Positions 33,326-44,786 of a stretch of 64,000 bases of DNA are shown piece after piece. Below the pieces are notes generated by a model, which saw only the letters and a program-made list of their open reading frames with translations, was not told the origin of the DNA and searched no databases. The stretch's first letter is position 1; every line of letters begins with the position of its first letter. The stretch comes from Marsupella aquatica (lineage: Eukaryota; Marchantiophyta): contig OZ316898.1 of NCBI GenBank assembly GCA_973895155.1, positions 5,518,001 to 5,582,000 on the forward strand. Direction: 5' to 3'. The position numbers and the translations under genes are program-made.

Positions 33326-34063
33326 TCATGACATAGTGTCGATCAGAGAAGCCCTCATTTCATTAACAATTCCACTGGGCTGGGCATCTCTAAGTTTGAA
33401 CACACTTTCGATCACTGAAAGCTCTGTTGCTGTAGTATCAAGCCCACACACAGCTGTCCAGTCGTTAGCCACCAGCCCTGCTCCAACCACCTCACTGCCC
33501 CGATTCACTGTGCCAGCAACCAGGGGAACTTGCACAAGGGACGACAACTCATCTAGATCTTCAATAGACGTGTGTGGATGAACAATTCCTCCCCTATTTG
33601 AAAATATACAATAGCTTCCCACGAGGATATTACCAGCAACTGTCTGTCTGAAAACCTCTACTCCCAAAACATCAGCGATCAACTCTTCCGTCTCCCTATC
33701 CAAATCCGTGTGGACGAGAGCGACATAGTCATTGCAAGTTATGCAATTTCCCAAAGCAGAGAGCCGCTCGTCGATTCTCTGAACGACGACGCTATCAGGC
33801 AGACAATTCCTCATGTGCAGCAACTCCTGGTCAGTCGTCGAGTTCGGGAGAAGAAGGCCGTTCTTGTTCCCGACGCACATTCGTCCGATCACCCTCGTGC
33901 CTGCTACAGAAGCTTTCACCACGGGGATAACATCAGCGAGCTCCGCTTCAAACGTGCTGTAAAAGTTCTCCGAGCCCCCGATCGCCACAAGGCAATACGC
34001 ATTCGTCAGTTTTGAAAACACGCCGATTTCACTGCTGTTCTCGAATTGCGCCCTCGTCGCCAT
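33326..34063 (-). CDS. EIF6: Eukaryotic translation initiation factor 6, intact and intronless
   Basis: The 245-residue product matches eIF6 over its full length, the standard size. It opens [21 protein letters not shown], then shows [11 protein letters not shown] and the family motifs [48 protein letters not shown] and [12 protein letters not shown]. eIF6 binds the 60S subunit, is needed for its nucleolar assembly and blocks premature joining to 40S. All five pseudo-repeats of the pentein fold appear present. The coding region has no intron, whereas eIF6 genes in well-known flowering plants have several as I recall, so this may be a retrocopy or reflect lineage-specific intron loss. The conserved frame argues that it is functional. 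Confidence 0.95.
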   Translation of the reverse strand: MATRAQFENSSEIGVFSKLTNAYCLVAIGGSENFYSTFEAELADVIPVVKASVAGTRVIGRMCVGNKNGLLLPNSTTDQELLHMRNCLPDSVVVQRIDERLSALGNCITCNDYVALVHTDLDRETEELIADVLGVEVFRQTVAGNILVGSYCIFSNRGGIVHPHTSIEDLDELSSLVQVPLVAGTVNRGSEVVGAGLVANDWTAVCGLDTTATELSVIESVFKLRDAQPSGIVNEMRASLIDTMS

Positions 34064-34144
34064 TGCAATTGAACAGGGAATTACCGTAAAGCCCTAGAAA
34101 ACCCTCCGACAAAATCCTGCCCACAAAATAGCTGACCTTAGCTC

Positions 34145-34665
34145 CGAACCCTGATCCTCTTCGTTCAAGGCTCTTGCGAAAGCGCTGTTTGACTCCTTTC
34201 CTCGAATTCTCTTCTTTTACGCTAGACTCTGCTTGAGAGCTTACTGTGAGAGAGCATCCGTTCTTCAAAAGCGTGGCTTCTACGTCCAATTCCTACGTCA
34301 GACCTTAGCTTCGAACCCTAATCCTCTTCGTTCAAGTGCCCTGGCGAAAGCAGGATTTGACTCCTTTCCTCGAATCCCTTCTTTATAGCTCGACCGCCAC
34401 TCAGTCTCCTTGAGAACTTACTGTCAGCGAGCAATCTGTTCTTCAAAAGCGTGGCTTCTACGTCAAAAATTCCTCGGTCTGCTCTTCGAACCCTAACCCT
34501 CGTCGTTCGTTTCAAGTACTTTTTGCGAAAGCACTGTAAGACTCCTTTCCGCAAATCCCACTTGAAGCTCGACCGCCACTCTCACTCTGATTCAGAACCT
34601 ACTGAGAGAGCAATATGTTCTTCAAAAGCGTGGCTTCTACGTCAAAAAGAAATTCCTTCGTCAGC
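34145..34665 (-). promoter_or_regulatory. Triplicated telo-box repeat upstream of eIF6
   Basis: Three tandem units start at 34145, 34312 and 34487 (167 and 175 bp apart). Each starts CGAACCCT(A/G)A and contains TTGCGAAAGC- or TGGCGAAAGC-like sequence and GTTCTTCAAAAGCGTGGCTTCTACGTC. The second and third units hold a plant telo-box (AACCCTAA, at 34314 and 34489); the first is AACCCTGA. Telo-boxes are typical of plant translation and ribosome genes. In gene orientation the units lie 80-600 bp 5' of the eIF6 ATG, so they form its promoter or leader. The open frames across them on the minus strand lack good starts. Confidence 0.75.
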
Positions 34666-34710
34666 TCGGCCACTTTCAAGCTTCCAAGACTCACCCTAAA
34701 ACCTCTTTGG

Positions 34711-35735
34711 ACCGTCCTTCAACTTCGACTACTGTAGTTGTAGTAGGCTGTTTCAAAGCAAGGAGGTGACGCAGACCATATGCTGCTTTTACAACAACTA
34801 GGAGAAAAAGGCTCTGCTGCTAATCACACATCAAAATATGATAATATAAGGTCTGTGAAAATAACCCAGAAAAATATCATGGTATGAAAGGATGCCATAT
34901 ATGTCACCGTCCTTGAACTTAGACTACTGTAGTAGGGTGTGTCAAAGCAAGGAGGTGACACAGGACATAAGGTGCTTTTACAGCTAGAAGAAAATAGCTC
35001 TGCCGGTAATCACGCATCAAAATTTGATAATATAAGGTCTGCGAAAATAATTTTAAAAAAATACCTAAATTTATCATGGTTTGGAAGGATGCCATATATG
35101 TAACCGTCTTTCAACTTCGACCACTGTAGATGTAGTAGGGTGTGTGGAAGCAAGGAGGTGACGTAGGACATAAGCTGCTTTTACAACTAGGAGAAAATAG
35201 CTCTGCCCATAATCACATATAAAAATGTGATAATATAAGGTCTGTGAAAATAATTAAAGAAAATACCTAAATTTATCATGGTATGGAAAGATGCCATAAT
35301 TATATGTCACCGTCCTTGAACTTAGACTATTGTAGTAGGGTGTGTCAAAGCAAGGTCTGGAGGTGACACAGGACATAAGGTGCTTTTACAGCTAGGAGAA
35401 AATAGCTCTGCTGGTAATCACACATCAAAATGTGATAATATAAGGTCTGCAAAAATAACTAAAGAAAATACCCAAAATTATGATGGTATGGAAGGATGTC
35501 CTACACATTATATATATATGTCACCGTCCTTGAACTTCTACTACTGTAGTAGGGTGTGTCAAAGGAAAGAGGTGATGCAGGACATCCTTAAGGTGCTTTT
35601 ATAGCTAGCCTGAGGAAATAGCTATTCCGGTAATCACACATCAAAATGTTTTAATATAAGGTGTGCCAAAATAACTAGAGAAAATAAGTAGATTCATCAT
35701 GGTATGGTAAGGATGTCCTACAATATATGTCATGT
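34711..35735. repeat. Satellite-like array, five ~200 bp units
   Basis: Units start with ACCGTC at 34711, 34906, 35103, 35309 and 35523 (spacing 195, 197, 206, 214 bp). Each contains GTAGTAGG, GGAGGTGA (unit 5: GAGGTGA), TGCTTTTA, a variant of AATCACACATCAAAAT and mostly AATATAAGGTCTG. Units 1 and 3 share TTCAACTTCGAC and CTGCTTTTACAAC; units 2 and 4 share TTGAACTTAGAC and GGTGCTTTTACAGC, an ABAB pattern. The array is bracketed by a short direct repeat, GCCACTTTCAAGCTT...CCTCTTT, at about 34668 and 35893. Confidence 0.9.
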
Positions 35736-37698
35736 TTTGACGTGTTGTTATCAAGACCCAGAAAATGGCTACCAGAATACATGGGCTACCAAAATGCATA
35801 TCCCATAAGGGTGATAAGTGCAAAAACTCCACAGCTGTAAGACTTTGCTTAGGGGAGTACTTTGACATGCCCTAGTGTTATTTGTTTTGCTGTGCCACTT
35901 TCAAGCTTCTAAGAATGTCACCCAAAAAACCTCTTTAAAACACCACTAGCCATAATTATACAAGGGGAAGTGTCCAAGACATCCCCCTTTTTCCAAATTT
36001 CAGTCACTTTTTTCCTCTGCAATGCCAGTTTGTTCCTTGATTTCAAGAAAATACTATTTTAATGGTAGGTGTATATATGTATCCTTAGCTTTTGAACGGC
36101 AGGTGTGCTTTGAGACTGTCTACTATAAAGTTTGAGCTAGGGTCATTAGAAAGGGGTGAGGTGGTTGGTCTGGTTGATTTTTAGGGCCTCTAGTCAAATT
36201 TCTCTATGTGACCCTCCTGTGTAGTTTAAATAGGAGCTTGATCAGACCTTTCACTTTGCCATTACTTAGGTAGCTGGCCAAAGGGACTTTCTCCTGGAAC
36301 TTTGAGGTTTTCTGGCTCTTTGATCTCCTTAGGATTTTCCCTTACTTTTGGCCAGCTCCTTAAATTGTCTATCCTGCCTATGGGATTGTGTCTCATTTTC
36401 CATCTGACACCGATTGTCCAATCTGCCTCCAAGACATGCCCATGGCCCTGGTAGCTAGTTTGTCCCGAACCTTGAATGTCTCAAGCTAGTCTCAAACATC
36501 GGGACCAGTTTGGCCCCAACTCTAACAACCATCTATATGGCTCCATCTCAACCAAGATTCTGAGGGCAAGATGCACTTGGACCTCAACATCCGTGCCTAT
36601 TCTATGTTGGCCTCCCCAATGCAAGCTCCCGTGGGAAACTGAACATGACTTGGTTGCTAGTTTGGTAGGATTGGCAAGCGGGTGAGATAGCTCTTGCAAA
36701 CTGAGAGGACCAAAGGCACTCTCAGAGATCAACTGATATAAGGAGGATATAGTCCTGCTTAAGAGCTTTCCATCGCACCTAATAAGTCCTCCAATGGGCT
36801 TTGTGTTGAGGAGATATATTGTCATTTTTGTTTGGCATTTCCACTTAGTAGCGTGACCGCCATGCTTCACAACTTGGCCTCGCCCCTCCCCACATATATG
36901 CTTCCAGAGACCTGCCACCCCTGGACTAACGTTGGTCCCCTATTTTTGGCCCTCTGCCTAGTTCCAACCTGATTGACTGGACAAAATTAGAGCTAACTTG
37001 GTTAGTAGGCCCATTCCTCTCTACTTAGTTAGATATCTGTAGGTGAAGTGCTTTAGCGTTGTGATTGGGCTGACATAGCACTGATCATGCTTGGGCCCTC
37101 AATCATAACACATTGTCAATTAGGGATGGCTATGCCCGAGTCATGTTGTATCTCATGCGCCAAGCCTCCATTCCGCCTGAACTAACTTCTTTGGCCTTGG
37201 GCCCAAGAGGAGCTCTCATTCAAGCCCTCAGAACTTAGAGTCCATCCTGGGGTCTAGATGGTCTCCCCTAAGATCGGCACTTCCCATGACCCAACCAGCT
37301 CCCAACACCAGTGTAAGTCCCTTGAGTGCACCGCTAGCTCAACGTGTCGTCTTTGCTAGACAGTGCAATGCTTCCATGCCCACAAGTCCCCACCAGATGG
37401 CCGTCTCGGGGGTCTGGACCGGCCATAGAGGAGATCAACGTCGGAGTGAGCAACGCTAGCTAGAGTTGAGTGGTAAGGTAGTCGAGTTCCGCCACTGGCC
37501 CCCAAGTGCGGAGAAGTATCTGCTCTAACAACAGATCTCTCACTGAATTTGTTAAGTATGGGTGGTGATCTCACTAAATACGCATTAGGAGGGTGGCGAG
37601 TTTTCAAGAGGTGAGGAAGAGTGAGCAAGAGTATTCATTTGATGGGCGCTAGTGTCAAAAAATAGGGGATTAGGTGGCAAGATTTAAAGAAGCTATGC
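35736..37698. other. Intergenic, no gene recognised
   Basis: Several medium frames exist on both strands (for example 36481-36918, minus), but none shows domain signatures or conserved-looking composition. No repeat boundaries were found. Confidence 0.45.
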
Positions 37699-37700
37699 TA

Positions 37701-37724
37701 CACTGTTTACCGTAATTAGTATCA
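37701..37724 (+). repeat. Left terminal inverted repeat of the DNA transposon
   Basis: Begins CACTGTTTACCGTAATTAGT and pairs with 40358-40381 at 23 of 24 positions; the mismatch is T here against A in the right end. Confidence 0.9.
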
Positions 37725-38244
37725 TAACTTATTTAGTCTCCTTGCATAAATAGTCTCACACACACTATTAAGGGTGTGAGGACAAAGCTCCAAAAAATAT
37801 AAAAACTAAGTTCCTTATTAATCTCCTATGCATTAATAAAAAAGATCACTACAGTACACTTTTTAAGACAACAGATTTTGTTTTCATGTGAGAGTATAAA
37901 GGACTGCTTCTTTGCAAACTGATGGATGACTTTTACAAAACCAGGGTCAAACTTGGGACCAAACTATAGGCGGCACTGGTGCAGCAACCCTAATACACTC
38001 CCAACCACAACTTCGCCTAAATTTCCGCCAAACTTCTGGCCTACACTCCCCTCGACCATCCCAACCCTTGGCCGGCCCTATCCGTGACCTAAACACTTCC
38101 CAAAACTTGTTTACCAATCTCATAACATTCTCGCCAAATTTCTGTGTGTTTTCTCAAGTTTCTGCATCGCGGCATTCTCCACAATGGATTTCCATTCTGC
38201 ATCGCCTCTAATATCTGCATTAATTTGCTCGATCTCGACTTAGA

Positions 38245-40044
38245 GTGAGGAACATAGGGAGGACTGGAGTTTCGACACAACTTGCAGAGCTTGTCGAAGA
38301 TGTTCCAGAAAACTCATTACCTGAAGCTCTTTCTCTAGATCGATCAGTTGCACATACAGAAGCTGTCCAGACAAAGCGTAAGAGAGCACCTCAGTACGTC
38401 GTGACCATGCAAGATCGTAAGAAGGTAGTTTTGTGGATGAGGCAAGATAGAGAGGCGAATGGCCAAGCTGGACTGTGTTCAAGGACTGTTAAGGAGTTCA
38501 CAACGTTATTTCGAGGTAGTGAGAATGCAAATCTCAAGAAGGCTGCAGATTGGTGGAAGAATCAAGCAATTTGGTTGCAAATTAGCAAAGAGATAGACGT
38601 ATCCATCAATGTTCGTAAGGATGGAATCATTCAAAAGATGTTGCAAAAGGCAAGAGAAGGTCGAGGCAGGAAGACAGAGGATTGGGTTACGTGGTTGTAC
38701 CAGTCTACAGTGGACGAGTTCAATCGATTACGAAAGGCAGGAGTGAAATTTTCACCGAAGCTTTTGCAGTAGTTGGCAAAGCAAGTGCTTGACGAATCAA
38801 CTCATCCGCAATTCTCTTCAACATTTCTGTCAGGAGGAATTCCTATCTCAGAAAAGATTACACTTCGCTGGATTCAGAGATTTATGGGGAAGTGTAACAT
38901 TGTTGGCAGGGCACAAACAGGGAAACTGATGGTGAGTGCAGAGAAGCAAGAGCACATAGATAAAGAGATCGCTTTCCATTTGGGACAACTCAAGAGAGAG
39001 TTTGAAGCAGGGACCCTGAATGAAGACCTTGTTGAAAATGTTGACGAAACTCATTTCGTTGTCAACATTGACAATGGCAAGACACTGGGATTTTGTGGTG
39101 ATGACAATGTCAAGTATGCAGATGTAGTTTCTGGTGGGCAAGGCATGACCATGATCGTACGTCTCATTGGAGGGTCTCGATCTATCATAGAGGTTCCTAT
39201 GATTGTTTTCCAGAATGATCGTTGCTCTTATCCTATTAGGAATGTGGAGGATACAATTCCTGGTGTTGCTTACAAATCTGCAAAGAATGGTTTCGTGACG
39301 AGAGCTGTCTGGAATCAATGGTTAAATGAACCGCGCTGCCAAGTCACCAATCTTCAAGGTGGGCAAACGAGAGTGATTTTTGTCGACAATTTCAAGGGCC
39401 ATGACTATACAGAAGCATCTTTCACCACGTTGCAGAGATTGAATGCTACCATACGCAACTTACCTCCATGCTCCACTGATAAGACGCAGCCTTGTGATTC
39501 ATTTGTGATCTCCAAGATCAAGGATGCGTGGACAGATGCCTGGGAGAAGCACAAGTTGAAGACGATCATGAGTGGAAATGGATTTCAAAATTCTGGTCGA
39601 AGCAGTGGGCAGAATTCTGGAGCAGTGAAGAATCCTGGCAAACAATTTTTCTTAAAGCTTGCTGCAACATCTGTACAGAAGGTCAATCAACAACGAGACA
39701 AGCACACTGGTATAACATATGCAAGGAAGACTATGATTCATTGTGGTCTTTCCCTTGATATCAATGGAGTGTGGCATGAACAGCAATTGAATCCAGATCT
39801 TCAAAATTTGATTCAAAAATACAGGATTCATTTTGAAGGCACACCTGTGCCTTGTATGGGACATGTACCTGATCAAGATACAGAGATTGACATTGTTCCT
39901 GTAATTTCACCACAGATTAGTAGTACTGATTCTGATTCACAAGAGGAACCGCTTGTGGATTCTGAGTCTGAAGGCAATGATTTTGGATCACAAGATGATG
40001 AATCTGGACATGACAATTCTGGATCTGAAAATGGATTGGAGTAG
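38245..40044 (+). pseudogene. DDD transposase (DDE_1/pogo-like) with one internal stop
   Basis: The reading frame is open from 38224 to 40044 except for one TAG at 38770-38772. No ATG opens the frame near its start; an ATG at 38184 is in another frame, so a frameshift or a short intron may hide the true N-terminus. The N-terminal part has a basic stretch (KRKRAPQYV) and a helix-rich DNA-binding region. The catalytic core lies after the stop: NVDETHF (first Asp, codon at 39043), VIFVDNFKGHD (second Asp, 39385) and DKTQPCDSF (third Asp, 39496), a DD36D spacing. The protein ends in an acidic Ser/Asp/Glu-rich tail. All three catalytic acids are intact, so the copy looks recently inactivated or is rescued by stop read-through. 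Confidence 0.85.
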
Positions 40045-40357
40045 ACTTGGATTACAGGAGTATGAGTAGGGAGTTTAGTCAATTGTCATAGTATGATTTT
40101 GATTGTATTCCTAACCTGATTTTAATAAATAATGTTTTGATTTTATATGCCCTTGCAAATACATCTTACTGGCTCGAAAAATTCATAAGTTACACACATT
40201 AATTGAGTATTCATCACACACTATTTGTGGGTCACCAAAAATAATCTCCCTTACTTTAATTTAGAATAACATGTATTTACTCTCAGTTCTTATATAGTCT
40301 CACACACATTAATTATGGTGATATCCTTCAAAAACCTTTGTTCGTAAATACTGTGTG

Positions 40358-40381
40358 TGATACTAATTACGGTAATCAGTG
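40358..40381 (-). repeat. Right terminal inverted repeat of the DNA transposon
   Basis: Its reverse complement begins CACTGATTACCGTAATTAGT. It is followed by TA at 40382-40383. Confidence 0.9.
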
Positions 40382-40383
40382 TA

Positions 40384-43300
40384 CATATCTACCAAGAGAA
40401 ATATTATACAAACAATCCCAAAATAAAAAATACTATTATTAAACTAACAAACCCCTAGATTTTTGTTGGTGATTTTGGTGATTTTAGGCAGATGACAGGG
40501 AGGATTTTGGTGTTTTGAAAGAAGATGTTGTTCCAAAATTTATGTGCTTAGATATGTCAACTGCCTTTTGTGTCTCCTGTAATGCTTACAAATTTTCTCT
40601 TTGGGTGAAAAGTTTTTCCCACTTTTAAACTTTGTTCACCAGATTGAAAATTTCTTATTCACCTTAGATTCATAGTCTGTTCTGGGATTCACGAAATTGC
40701 CAACTGACCCAAAGGGTGGTCCTCTTTTCTTGTCTGCCCCCAACCGCACGTGCCCCTTCTCACCCTTCCCTTATAGCCCAACTGTAGCCTTCCTGAACCA
40801 CCTTGCGGTCAACTGACCCAGGGGTGGTCAGAGAAGAGACTGAGGGAATCCAACACCATCAGATCTTGACAGGGGGGACACAAACAGCCATTTGATGCCA
40901 AGGAGCTACCCTGGGTTACTTTTCTTGACCCACGGAAAAAAACAATGACAATTTGATAAATATGAAAAAAAATGGTGACAATGTATATTATATGATGTTA
41001 CAAAAAGATGACAGTGTATAATTATATGCAACAAAAAGAGGACAACGTAATGATTCTTAGATTTTGTGTGTGAATTTCTAGACCCTCTATGCTTAATTTG
41101 CATTAGGGAGTAATCAGTTTCTCTTTATCTCTTGCATCGGGGAGCAATAATTCTTCTGAGGGAAAATCACAAATATAATGCTTGTACGAGACTCCCAAGA
41201 AAGCACTTGCAAACAGTGACAAAAGCGCAAAATAACATTAATTTGGAACATAGTTGCATGTAGCTTTTAGTTGAGCGTGTGCCAAGTACACACTCTTCTT
41301 ATTATTTTTGTGGAGATTCTCTAGCTCACTGCAAACTTTTGAGTAACAAATTGCACAAGTTTTTGTGCAGATTCCCTCATTGATCTAACTTTTGAGGAAC
41401 AAAGTGGACAAGCACACTGATTTTCTCTCTGTTCAAACTTGTAAGCAAATAAATAAATGGTAATATTTGGAACAAGCAAGAGTATCTCCAAAGGGGCCAG
41501 TTTGGCAATTGACATCCGCCAAACAGTGGGCTGGAGGTCAAAAAATACTTGTTTCTTCCCGACCATTCACTGGCCAATGTAATTAAACTGATGGCAGTAC
41601 AGTGTTGTAATTATATGTATAACTGGAAAGGAACAAAAATGCTGAACTGAGAGACATGATCCCAAAAGCTAAAAACCCAATAAAGGGGGAAAACGTACAA
41701 ATTAAGGAGAAAAACCAGAAAAACGCAAGAGCCAGACAACCAAAGGGCCGAAAAAGCTGAAAAGCCCACAGGGCCAAAGAACAAAATCCTCGCCAAATGG
41801 CCAAAGAACAAGTCAGAGCCCTAATTCTCCCCCAATGAGCCATGTACTGAACCGCTTGGTAGAGCATTGTAACTTTTTTTTGAGTCTGCTACTTTTGAGC
41901 GAGATAGCGGCTGTCAAATATTTACTCATCCTCAAATACATTGACAGACCAAATGTTGACCATGTATACTCAAATTCATCCTCCATGTGAATGATCCTAG
42001 AGTTTCACGTGGCAATTGCACAGCCCGGGGTCCTCACTTCTTCTCTTTTGACCCATCACACCTGGAGAAGTTAGAGACTTTTTAATTCAATTGCACAAAA
42101 GAATTTAAACTTTTTGTTGAATAAATATAGGGGTGTTTTAATCCAATTTTGAGAATTATAGGAACTATAGGGCCTTTTCAATACCAAATGTGGGGATATC
42201 CCTAGAATATTTCATAAAGTTAGGGGTTTAAATATAGTAAAAATCTACTTTCTTTTCTTAAATTTGAGTGGATTTATTACTTGAAAACTTTGCGCGTGAT
42301 ATGGGACCTCCCTTGGAGTGAGGGGCCCCCAGCTGCAGAGATGGCATCCATGGGACAAACTATACAACAGCGTGCTTCAACATTCTACATATATCTCAAG
42401 ATCCATGCGTTGGCAGTGGGCAAAGATTGTGGGCAAACATTTTGGGACCGGGCCAGGTCACGGAGTGAGCACAAAGCATCATGTAAAGAACAAGCCAAGG
42501 GTTGTGGGTTCAGGGGGGAAATTCCATCAAAGGAAATGCGAACTTCAGCATTAAGCAATACTGTCATTGGCAACTTTGTTGGTGCTAGGTAGATGACTTG
42601 AAAATAGGTAGGACAAAGAAGACATGCAAGAAGACATTATGATGAAGGCAAAGGAGTTGCACAAGCAGAAAAATCCGAAAGGGAGATCATTTGCATTTGA
42701 AGACTCCTTGGGCATTTTGAAGGACTGCCCCAGGTAGGGAAATCCAGCAGACAAGATGGCAAAGGGGAAGAGCATGATGTCTAGGAATTGGCCTTGTCAA
42801 GCAACAAGGCAGGCCTTCCTTATTTCCCAAAGCATGGAATCCAATGAGCCCTGCAAACATATCTGGAATCCTCTCTCTTGGTTGATAGTAATTAAGTTAG
42901 TTCATGTTGTTGGCTCCTTGAGGTAATTCTCTTGTAGTTGTGCAGAATATGACTTATAATGCCTCCAAGCTGTAATTTCTCCAATCCTGCAATATTCATC
43001 AGTCTGTATTATCAATCATGTACATTGCTAATAATTGTCACAGTTGCTGTGATTTTCTGATAATTATGGCCTACAGCATCTGACTTCTACACAAAGTAAT
43101 ATTGTCATGCACACAATAATGCAAATGAATGCTCATCCTATTCCTCCTCCTGATCGATGACATAGTACAAGTTCACACTATGTAGGATTTGGAGCAATCA
43201 AAGTAATCCTACCATATGGATGGTGACCAGCAACTCTGTTCATGCTGACATTTGTGCTCCTGCCTGGCCTTGAGCCTCCACAGTCTGATTCCATCATGTG

Positions 43301-44786
43301 GTGGCAATGTTTTTCATGGCAAAGGGGCCTGTGAATATGAACACTTCCCAGAACTAGGACTCTTCCTATATTTTGGCTAGCTTGTCTTGCATCCGTCTTT
43401 TGAGATGGATCTTCCCTTTGCTTCAGCCTCCAAATCATTTATGGTGTCTATCCTGTTGGGGGCCTCACTTCTAAACACTCTCATATCAGGTGCAACAGTT
43501 GATAGTGTCTAACTTTTAATTCAATTTTGAGGAGAAATCATAAAGAATGCATATGGCAGAAAGTGAGTGCTCAATTTGTTGAATGTCATGTGTCATTCCG
43601 TGATTAGTTCAATTTTTAAGTTGACAAGGGTATATGAAGATAGTCCAAAACATCCCAGGTGATGTGGGTTGGAGTGCCAGCTGTCTACAAGAGGGCACAC
43701 AAATTACGCAGGACAATAGGGCACAATGGTGAAGCTTGACTTCTTAAAGTGAGAAAGGGGCACAACATCAAGAATTCATTGCATGCATGAGAGTTGACAA
43801 CATCGTCCCTGAGGTTCATTCAAACCGTCCTTCTTTGGCCAGGTTTAAAGGTGTGGTGAGGGCATAGGGGCCAGATTTACAGGACCCGATGGGGGTGTGT
43901 AAAACAATAGCAATGGCTAATTTGGGTGATGGTCAGCCAACCTTGCTGAAATGCTGGATAAATGATCCAAGGAAGCCGCCCAAGGTGCTCTTACATTCAT
44001 TATAATTAGTAGCATTTAGTTTAGAGTCTGCCAAGTACTCACTCTTCTTACTTTAGGAAAGCTAATGCCAATACCATTGGAGCTCTGCATCGAGGGGGGG
44101 GGGGGGGTTAGGAAGTCAAAAGATTCCCTAGTGCATGGTTCAACAAAGATGTAAAAAGATTTAAGCCTTATTTGAATTCATTGAACTTTCCCCTTTGATA
44201 TGGAGATATGTCATTTGAGTCCACCAAACACATGCATTTAACTCTTTGGCTCCAAATCTGACATGTAAACATAGATTTCACTCATACTAGAAGCTTTCAG
44301 TGGATTCCTCCTCAATTCTGTACAGGCAGCAGACAGCTTCAGTTTTCACTCAACTTCAGGAAGGAGTTGGTTACCATGTGGTTAGAGTATACACAGCCTG
44401 TTATACTTCCATATATGACACCATAAGCTTCCTAGGGTATTTTGACATTGCAAAATTCCAAAGTCCATCTGAGTAGCAGTGTGAAACATTGTGTCCATCT
44501 CTCTCTCCCTTCCATTTCCACATGGCCAACTTCTATTGGTAGTGCCAAACATTGTGGCCCGCACTGTGGCCATCCAAGCTTCCACTTCCATCTGTCCAAC
44601 TTGGACTGGTATTGTCACAGCTTCCACTTCCATCTGTCCAACTTGGATTGGCTCTTGGGATTTTATATTCTTGGGCCTTCCCTTATTTTCCCTTTGTTTT
44701 ATCCCTCCTTTATTGCGTTTGTAGCCTTTGGGATCTCGTGTCACACCTTTTGTATTTGGAGTCTATATATGTATATTATTACATTA
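40384..44786. other. AT-rich intergenic, nothing recognised
   Basis: I see no gene with recognisable domains in these 4.4 kb. Short frames around 41321-41867 and 42281-42592 have biased composition and no family match. A G run lies near 44095-44107. A small repeat (CTTCCACTTCCATCTGTCCAACTTGGA) occurs twice near 44579 and 44621. Confidence 0.45.

Larger units (their letters stand above)
37701..40381 (+). mobile_element. Complete pogo/Tc1-mariner-type DNA transposon
   Basis: A 2681 bp element flanked by TA on both sides (37699-37700 and 40382-40383), the mariner/pogo target duplication. The termini are 24 bp inverted repeats with one mismatch. Subterminal motifs AGTCTCACACACA occur near both ends (about 37749 and 40297) in direct orientation, with further CACACA(T/C)TA variants near 40190 and 40215; these are likely transposase binding sites. 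It carries one transposase gene (plus strand) with a single in-frame stop. Confidence 0.9.

Noticed and set aside
34029-34554. Minus-strand frames through the eIF6 upstream repeats, read as a possible uORF protein
   Set aside because: The longer frames lack good ATG starts and their similarity to each other comes from the tandem DNA repeat.
36481-36918. 145-codon minus-strand frame
   Set aside because: Composition is random-like, with no motif or partner exon; judged a chance frame.
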